Shown one piece after another: positions 58,268 through 64,000 of a stretch of DNA of 64,000 bases. The notes under the pieces are model-generated. The model made no database searches and was not told where the DNA came from. It worked only from the letters and a program-made list of their open reading frames with translations. Origin of the DNA: Lumbricus terrestris. Taxonomy: Eukaryota > Annelida > Clitellata > Crassiclitellata > Lumbricidae. How positions within the stretch are numbered: the stretch's first letter is position 1; the number at the start of each line of letters is the position of its first letter. The position numbers and the translations under genes were made by a program. The stretch lies in contig OX457036.1 in NCBI GenBank assembly GCA_949752735.1, positions 12,177,607-12,241,606 on the forward strand. The letters run 5' to 3'.

Positions 58268-58466
58268 CAATGGCGGCGCCAGGATTTCAGTTTTGGGGGC
58301 TGAATCCTCGCGGAGTAAATTTTCCATTTTCATCCGCCAAAATTCCTGACACCCTTTTTTTAGTCATTCGGTCGAAATCTCATGGATGTATTTCATTTAG
58401 GGGGTTTAGTCCCGGATGGCCTTTTTAGGGGGTTTAGCCCCCTAATCCACCCTGGCGCCGCCACTG
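58268..58466. mobile_element. CAGTGGCGGCG MITE, short copy
   Basis: Ends are CAATGGCGGCGCCAGG and CTGGCGCCGCCACTG. Flanks AATAACAT and AATAATAT match at 7 of 8. At 199 bp it is the shortest copy here. Confidence 0.88.
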
Positions 58467-58474
58467 AATAATAT

Positions 58475-58757
58475 TAAGTAAAACGTGAACGATTTCCACA
58501 CTGCACACTCCAATGCATTTGACACTTACAATAATAGGCCTATAGGCCACACGGCGCCTAAATTCTGCATATGGGTCTGTAGCGCTAGCCTGCATATAGA
58601 TATAGGCCTAATTTTGTGCTACTCCAGTTAGCAGGTTCAGATCATTAAAAGCCAATGATGATCAGGTATAAGACATCTGCGTTCGAGTTTGAGAGACATA
58701 TAAAATACTCATCTGTGTATCCTGCATCTTAACCGCATATAATGTACATGTATAGGC
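58475..58757. other. No gene identified
   Basis: TAGGCCTATAGGCC-type words only. Confidence 0.4.
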
Positions 58758-58945
58758 CTGTGTGTGTATGTGTGTTTGCAGGTTTTGTATGTTTGTACTT
58801 GTGTGTTGTTTGTGTCTTTGCCTATGTTTGTGTGCGTTTGTATGTATGTGTTTGTGTGTTGTTTGTGTTTGTGCCTATGTTTGTGTGCGTTTGCATGTAT
58901 GTGTTTGTGTGTTGTTTGTGTTTGTGCCTAATTTTTGCGTGTGTT
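58758..58945. repeat. 53-bp TG-rich tandem repeat
   Basis: About three units; the TGTGCG block at 58831 recurs 53 bp later. The Cys/Val-rich frames are artefacts. Confidence 0.85.
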
Positions 58946-59011
58946 TGGATGTTTCAGGGACCAGCATGCAGCCAGTGTTACAAAAATGTATGTATACTAT
59001 ATGCCCTATTT

Positions 59012-59205
59012 CTGAATTTATAGGCTTACATATTATATATACAATTATTTCAAAATTTATAGGCCTACATATTATATATATATATAATTATTAAAATATT
59101 TATGGGCCTGCATATTATATATATAATATAATTATTTCAAAATTTATAGGCCTCATATTATATAATTATATAGAATAGAATTATTTCAAAATTCAGCCTA
59201 TTATA
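59012..59205. repeat. TA-rich tandem repeat of about 50 bp
   Basis: Four to five diverged units of TTTATAGGCCTACATATTAT with AATTATTTCAAAA. Confidence 0.8.
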
Positions 59206-59663
59206 TATTCTGCCGTATACATACAACTCACTTGCAATGTCGTGACGTCCATGAAATCTGAACAGCAAAGCAAGGTTTATTTTTTACAATCTCATTTTGA
59301 AATTCCCAAGGTCACACGCAAGTAGGGTATATACGCTCCCAAAAAACCTTAAGACACGTTCAGTTGCATTAAGCTAACAGAGTTTACGTTGATAACCCAT
59401 TTGCGCATTCGACACCAACACGGAGCAGTGCGTGCATCCAATTTAAGTTTATGGATGCGAAAAGTCACCGAATACCAAGGAGAAAAAAACGGTGAAGTAT
59501 GAAAATGAACTTGAATTCCACGAAAAAACGCGGTCGAAATATGTATAATACTGTACCGTATGCGGTATTCAAGTGTAGGATATACTCGACAAAATATACA
59601 ATACACGTATTATACTCACGCATGCATGCATATAATTTATGGTTGGAGATATGTATGGGTACT
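59206..59663. other. No gene identified
   Basis: No feature recognised. Confidence 0.4.
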
Positions 59664-59941
59664 ACAATAACTGATTGGTAACGCGTTTGCTCACGGAGCG
59701 GGCGGTTGCGGTTCGAATCCGGGTAACGACCTTGGGCAAATTGTTTACGCACACGTGCCTCTGTCACCAAGCAGTATAATTTGGTACCGGCGTAAGCTGG
59801 GAAGTAAACGGCAAGTCCTGGAAAACACTAGCCCCGTGTCCAGGACCTTGGGATTCGTCCATTGCCGGCTCAGGGCTAAGAAAAGGAGATGAGCGCCTTC
59901 TCCTACGGGCCTTCGGCCCATGGTGGACTTTACTTACTTTT
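59664..59941 (+). repeat. tRNA-derived SINE, family A, copy 2
   Basis: An A-box-like TGGTAACGCG is followed by a perfect B box GGTTCGAATCC near 59711. The body ends GGGCCTTCGGCCCATGG and a CTTTACTTACTTTTA tail. It is highly similar to 15823-16096. Confidence 0.88.
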
Positions 59942-60099
59942 ACTACAATACTACATGTATAAGCATCTTGGCGTACAGGTATATTATACGTGTATGTATG
60001 CATGTATGATAATTATCCATATGCATAGGCATAGCCTACATAATGGACCCACATTCGACATCTCATTGTGAAATACACAACCAGTGACACATGCCTCTG

Positions 60100-60310
60100 T
60101 TGCTTTCAATTCTGCATTATACATACATCTATTTCACTGTTCTCTGTGGTTGGTCCAACAACCTGGAATGGGCTTCCCTTGACTATGCGACACCTCCCAA
60201 ACTGTTCTCAATTTCACAAACTGTTGAAGATTTTTTCGCTTGATCTCGTCCGGGAGTGCCTCAGAGTAAGCGTCTTTTAAGCGGCGCTATATAAATTCTG
60301 ATTGTTTAAT
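60100..60310 (+). pseudogene. L2-type LINE 3' end
   Basis: The frame LFSVVGPTTWNGLPLTMRHL then SQFHKLLKIFSLDLVRECL closely matches 34130-34440. The 3' UTR runs GAGTGCCTCAGAGTAAGC, GCGGCGCTATATAAATTCTG and a degraded GATT tail. Confidence 0.75.
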
Positions 60311-60387
60311 ATTTCAAAATTTAGGATCTATTATTTATTTCTAAATTATATATATAATAATATATATATTATAGGTCTGCACATTAT

Positions 60388-60726
60388 GTATATATGTATG
60401 TAATTATGTATGTATGTATGTATGTATGTATGTATGTATGTATGTATGTATGTATGTATGTATGTATGTATGTATGTATGTATGTATGTATGTATGTATG
60501 CATGTATGTATGTATGTATGTATGTATGTATGTATGTATGTATGTTTGTATGTATGTATGTATGTATGTATGTATGTATGTATGTATGTTTGTATGTATG
60601 TATGTATGTATGTATGTATGTATGTATGTATGTATGTATGTATGTATGTATGTATGTATGTATGTATGTATCTATCTATGTATGTATGTATGTACGTATG
60701 TATGTATGTATGTTTGTATGTACGTA

Positions 60727-60757
<31 letters not shown>

Positions 60758-60857
60758 TGTATGTATGTATGTATGTATGTATGTATGTATGTATGTATGT
60801 ATCTATCTATGTATGTATGTATGTACGTATGTATGTATGTATGTTTGTATGTACGTA

Positions 60858-60888
<31 letters not shown>

Positions 60889-61003
60889 TGTATGTATGTA
60901 TGTATGTATGTATGTATGTATGTATGTATGTATGTATGTATGTATGTATGTATGTATGTATGTATGTATGTATGTATGTATGTATGTATGTATGTATGTA
61001 TGT
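60388..61003. repeat. (TATG)n array, about 615 bp, with block duplication
   Basis: The variant string ATCTATCTATGTATGTATGT with GTACG and TTTG variants and ACGTAATATG occurs at about 60670-60730 and again 131 bp later, showing duplication of a block. Its right end joins the 3' end of the minus-strand SINE at 61005-61240, so the array may be that SINE's expanded tail. Confidence 0.95.
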
Positions 61004-61004
61004 A

Positions 61005-61240
61005 TGAGCACTTGTTATAGCGCCACTTCATGTTCTCCTCAGAGGCGCCTCAGACTACAGCGCTGACACTGAACCGGAGTTTCAAGCCAACGCGCATGAG
61101 CAATTACGAGTGTAGGACTTGCTCAGGGTCCCTACACGCTGCCATGGCTTGAGGTGGACTCGAACCCTTATCCTTCCGGCTCGAAGGCGTCGAACATACC
61201 CCTATATACACTATATACATCACTGCGCCCCATGGCTCTA
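61005..61240 (-). repeat. tRNA-derived SINE, family B, copy 2
   Basis: On the minus strand it starts GGGGCGCAGTGATG, has a B-box-like GGGTTCGAGTCCACC near 61165-61150 and ends GGCGCCTCTGAGGAG, GAAGTGGCGCTATAACAAG, then (ATAC)n. That end matches the L2 3' ends at 34130, 60100 and 62440. Confidence 0.75.
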
Positions 61241-62439
61241 TTTCGAAAGGGTTGATGGCCATCCACTGAGAACATGATCCTGTATAATAGTTATGCTCAT
61301 GTCTAAAGAACATCTGGTGAGTTTATTAAAGAGACTCTATGTAAACACGCAATTACAATCGCACTGGGCAATATACCAAAAAATGAGTGCAGCCTAAGCG
61401 TTAGTAAAAATACTTAGGCCTACGACAATTGAACCAATTGCTATCGTCTGAGCAGATTAAGATAATAGGCCTACTAAATCTACTTCAGCATTTTTGTTTC
61501 ACTTGTATTTCAAAGATTTAAATCTTGAGTTAGCACGTACACCGTACCAGCGGCGTGCTAATTAAGGGCTCAGGAACCACATTGTGCCCACGTTTCAAAT
61601 GGCGCCACATGGTGCCACATAGTGCACACGGTTCAAATGGTGCCACATGGTGTCCAATACTCCAAGGTTCAAAAGGTGCCACATGGTGCCCAAGGTTTTC
61701 TGGAAACATGAATATTGTAAAAAAATAACAGATGTATAATTACTATATCCTGCAATTATGTCATAAATTTTACAAACAGGATTAATTATTTTTTAATAAT
61801 TATAGGGCTCGCGAAAACTGAGAAGTTATGACCAGTTTTTATATTATGTAAATGCATAATTATTTTATTCGCCTACAGCCTGTATACACGTGACCGTTAA
61901 CCATATAACCATAGCCATAAATTTTATTGAAACCCAAGAGTAGCAGTAGTGACATCCAAAAACAAGTAGAGAAGAAAAGCAGACAAACTACAAGGGATCA
62001 AAACGACCATTGCCCTAAAGAACCTGGTTCCGCTAGCGGGCCACCTGTAATAACGAAATAAATTTTGGCAAGCGTAGTGTTGAAACACAAAACTTGAAAT
62101 ATACAATAAAATATAATTCTGAACTAGGTTTAATTCAATTAACCCTTTACCGGTTCATTTTTAAATTTTAAGCCCGTTTCCATCGATATTCTCGGGGCAA
62201 ACGCGTGGGTAAAGGATTAACGAGCACTATACAACCTGGACGATAAGATGAGATCGAAGTCTAAACTTACAGGAGCGAGATAATTATACAGCTATAGTAT
62301 TATGCGTGTAGTTCTCCACTGACTCCCTTCAAGCAGCGAATTATGAATAGGATCGTTGCTCTATATATATACCTATAGTCTGGCGCTGCATGCCTGTTTC
62401 TCCCTGCCATTGTGTATACGCTGTAGCCCTATACTAACG
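61241..62439. other. No gene identified; short local repeats
   Basis: Around 61575-61700 the phrase GGTTCAAATGGTGCCACATGGTG and close variants repeats about three times. The remainder is A+T-rich and unrecognised. Confidence 0.4.
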
Positions 62440-62750
62440 ATGCTTACCATTTCTGCTCCCTTCGTTCGGCTGCACAAAGTTTGCTCTCAGTCCGTTTTGC
62501 TCGTACTTCCACTATGCAGAGCCGTGCCTTTTCGGTGGTAGGACCTTCGACCCGGAATGGCTTGTCCTTGACACTCTTCTCCGGGTTCTCCCTTTCTAGA
62601 ACTTCTCAGGCTTTCCTCTCTCATCTTAAGACAGTTTTATTCGGCCGCGCTTGGGTTGGGAGCGCCTCTGAGTAGTCTCCTTGAAGAGGCGCTATACAAA
62701 TGCACTGCCTGACTGCCTGACTGACTGAATGAATGAATGAATGAATATAT
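62440..62750 (+). pseudogene. L2-type LINE 3' end
   Basis: The frame SRAFSVVGPSTRNGLSLTLF then TSQAFLSHLKTVLFGRAW ends at GAGCGCCTCTGAGTAGTC, GAAGAGGCGCTATACAAATG. The tail is CTGCCTGACTGA units leading into (GAAT)n (62724-62746). Confidence 0.75.
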
Positions 62751-62934
62751 ATATATATACAATGATGCACATTGCTGAGGTTCTTCACACAACCTTTAAA
62801 CACTTTCAGTATCCTAAACACGTTCGGACGCTCAGTTGTGGTGAAGCATCTGACCAAATCAATAATAATTCATATAGAAATTATCAGCTTGTTACATGTT
62901 TAACAACACTGCTATATCAAGGATGATCAGTGTC

Positions 62935-63005
62935 GCACTCCTCCTTTATCCTGCAGACTTGGGACTGGCGCTGGCAAAGTGCAACCATGCAGTGGCGGTT
63001 TAGAA
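62935..63005 (-). repeat. Dispersed SINE/LINE 3' repeat, copy 2
   Basis: GCACTCCTCCTTTATCCTGC, then CTTGGGACTGGCGCTGGC and GCAGTGGCGG; see 51340-51412. Confidence 0.5.
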
Positions 63006-63109
63006 ATTACCAGGTTCGAGGTCATAATTACAGGTTCGGCTCTTGAGAAATCTTACCAGAGTCATCTGGATCTCCCACATTCCAATTCTCAACTTAAGCA
63101 ACACCCGCC

Positions 63110-63310
63110 TTAATTAACATCCACTCTGCCCGCTCTAATCCTATGGAAACCGGAAGCATATTTACCGGAATCGGACCTCCATCGGATAACCTTTTAGTTT
63201 TTAGACAACCCCCTCGGATTCGAGGCATTGTTCGTGCGTTATCTGGTGCCATGCGCTTGGTTTTCGCATGGTATACTTAGAAGATTGACGGTGATGATTA
63301 CGATTAGGCA
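63110..63310 (+). repeat. L2-type LINE 3' UTR remnant
   Basis: AATCCTATGGAAACCGG, GGTGCCATGCGCTTGGTTTT and GATGATTACGATTAGG correspond to spaced parts of the 3' UTR at 26500-26695. Confidence 0.5.
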
Positions 63311-63551
63311 TTGGAAGCTTAAAAATAAAGCTTAATTGTTATTAATGAGTTTGTTTCCGACCGAGCGGTATAGGCCTAATCACCTCTTCAATTAGATTAC
63401 TTTAAGTGTCAGATAAATAATTATTATAATACTCATATTGTGGCCAATAATTAATAACATTTTATCCTATTAATAATGGTCCTTGACAATTATTGACAAA
63501 TGCATTTGGTGGTATTTACAGTTTAACGTCACTGTTGGTAACGAAGACCAT

Positions 63552-63622
63552 TAGTGACGCCCTCCTCCTCTATCCTGGCTTGGGACTGGCACTGGCAGAG
63601 TGCAACCAGTGGCGGAGTTACA
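63552..63622 (-). repeat. Dispersed SINE/LINE 3' repeat, copy 3
   Basis: GACGCCCTCCTCCTCTATCC, GGCTTGGGACTGGCACTGGC and CCAGTGGCGGAGTT; see 51340-51412. Confidence 0.55.
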
Positions 63623-63678
63623 ATACATTTAATATGTAGGCCCTAAGCTAGATTGCGCAAGAGAGTTTGGAGACTTTG

Positions 63679-63785
63679 GACTGAATGAACGAATGAATGA
63701 ATGAATGATTATGTGAATGAATGAAAGTGTGAATGAATGAATGAATGAATGAATGAATGAATGAATGGATAATTTTATGAATGAA
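63679..63785. repeat. (GAAT)n microsatellite
   Basis: GAAT units with a few GTGA and TTAT interruptions. Confidence 0.92.
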
Positions 63786-64000
63786 TTAAAGTGGTTTCTA
63801 ATCGATGCGTAAAAATGAAATAAAACTCTAGCAGCCTATTAAAAAATGTTTAAAATGTCACTTTGAATTAGACATCCTTAGTGATAGCAGCAGACATGTC
63901 TATGAATTCTTCACACGTAGGCCTACAATACAATTATTGTGGACCGCGAATATTAGCTGCAGGCCTGTCCGTTTAAGACATTAATGCGCAACCGGTTTGC
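63786..64000. other. No gene identified
   Basis: No feature recognised at the window's right edge. Confidence 0.4.

Overview
The window reads as intergenic DNA from a marine invertebrate deuterostome, most likely an echinoderm or a close relative. This is inferred from three things. There is a Ty3/gypsy element with integrase ahead of reverse transcriptase (the Gmr1-type order described from deuterostomes). There is an L2/CR1-type LINE with a 2A-like motif near its N-terminus, a trait reported from sea urchin and amphioxus LINEs. The octamer TAGGCCTA and its variants recur throughout. I found no convincing host gene, rRNA, tRNA or CRISPR array. Nearly everything that can be explained is mobile DNA or simple repeat.

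Layout. 1-997: nothing identified. 998-5950: a 5'-truncated Gmr1-like LTR retrotransposon whose pol frame is split by an 894-bp hAT-type element with a perfect 8-bp target duplication. 6050-10480: broken pieces of a reverse-transcriptase element with a C-terminal domain that may be a restriction-like endonuclease, mixed with a second LINE (8607-9605). One terminal segment of the first family is inverted. 11022-14337: hAT-type elements nested three deep. 15823-19055: a tRNA-derived SINE and a LINE split by a 1.6-kb hAT-type element that carries a Helitron-like end. 19053-20690: GAY-triplet and TATG arrays around a LINE 3' end. 21308-22430: a small hAT-type element and two MITE units abutting head to tail. 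23026-26695: the best preserved element, an L2/CR1-type LINE with endonuclease and reverse transcriptase, apparently broken only by one frameshift and one stop codon. 27495-28676: a second copy of the 1.2-kb hAT-type element. 29151-29651: TAC array and a 55-bp tandem duplication. 30390-30812 (minus): an unidentified open frame, the only weak candidate for non-mobile coding sequence. 31187-38887: small hAT-type MITEs, one inserted into a copy of itself, and several L2 3' ends. 41503-47352: MITEs, a mariner-like MITE, a 1.7-kb hAT-type element, and an L2 fragment between 50-bp perfect inverted repeats. 47927-50354: a 2.4-kb hAT-type element. 50622-64000: long tetranucleotide arrays, a MITE with 27-bp perfect inverted repeats (53361-53798), L2 3' UTR remnants, more hAT-type MITEs and SINEs.

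How the parts relate. At least ten groups of terminal-inverted-repeat elements with about 8-bp target duplications are present, and none encodes a recognisable transposase, so all would depend on enzymes encoded elsewhere. Several truncated L2 copies share a 3' end (GAGCGCCTCTGAG, a short spacer, GGCGCTAT, a short tandem tail), and one SINE family carries the same end, which suggests L2 mobilises it. Some long TATG/ATAC arrays begin exactly at such retroposon tails.
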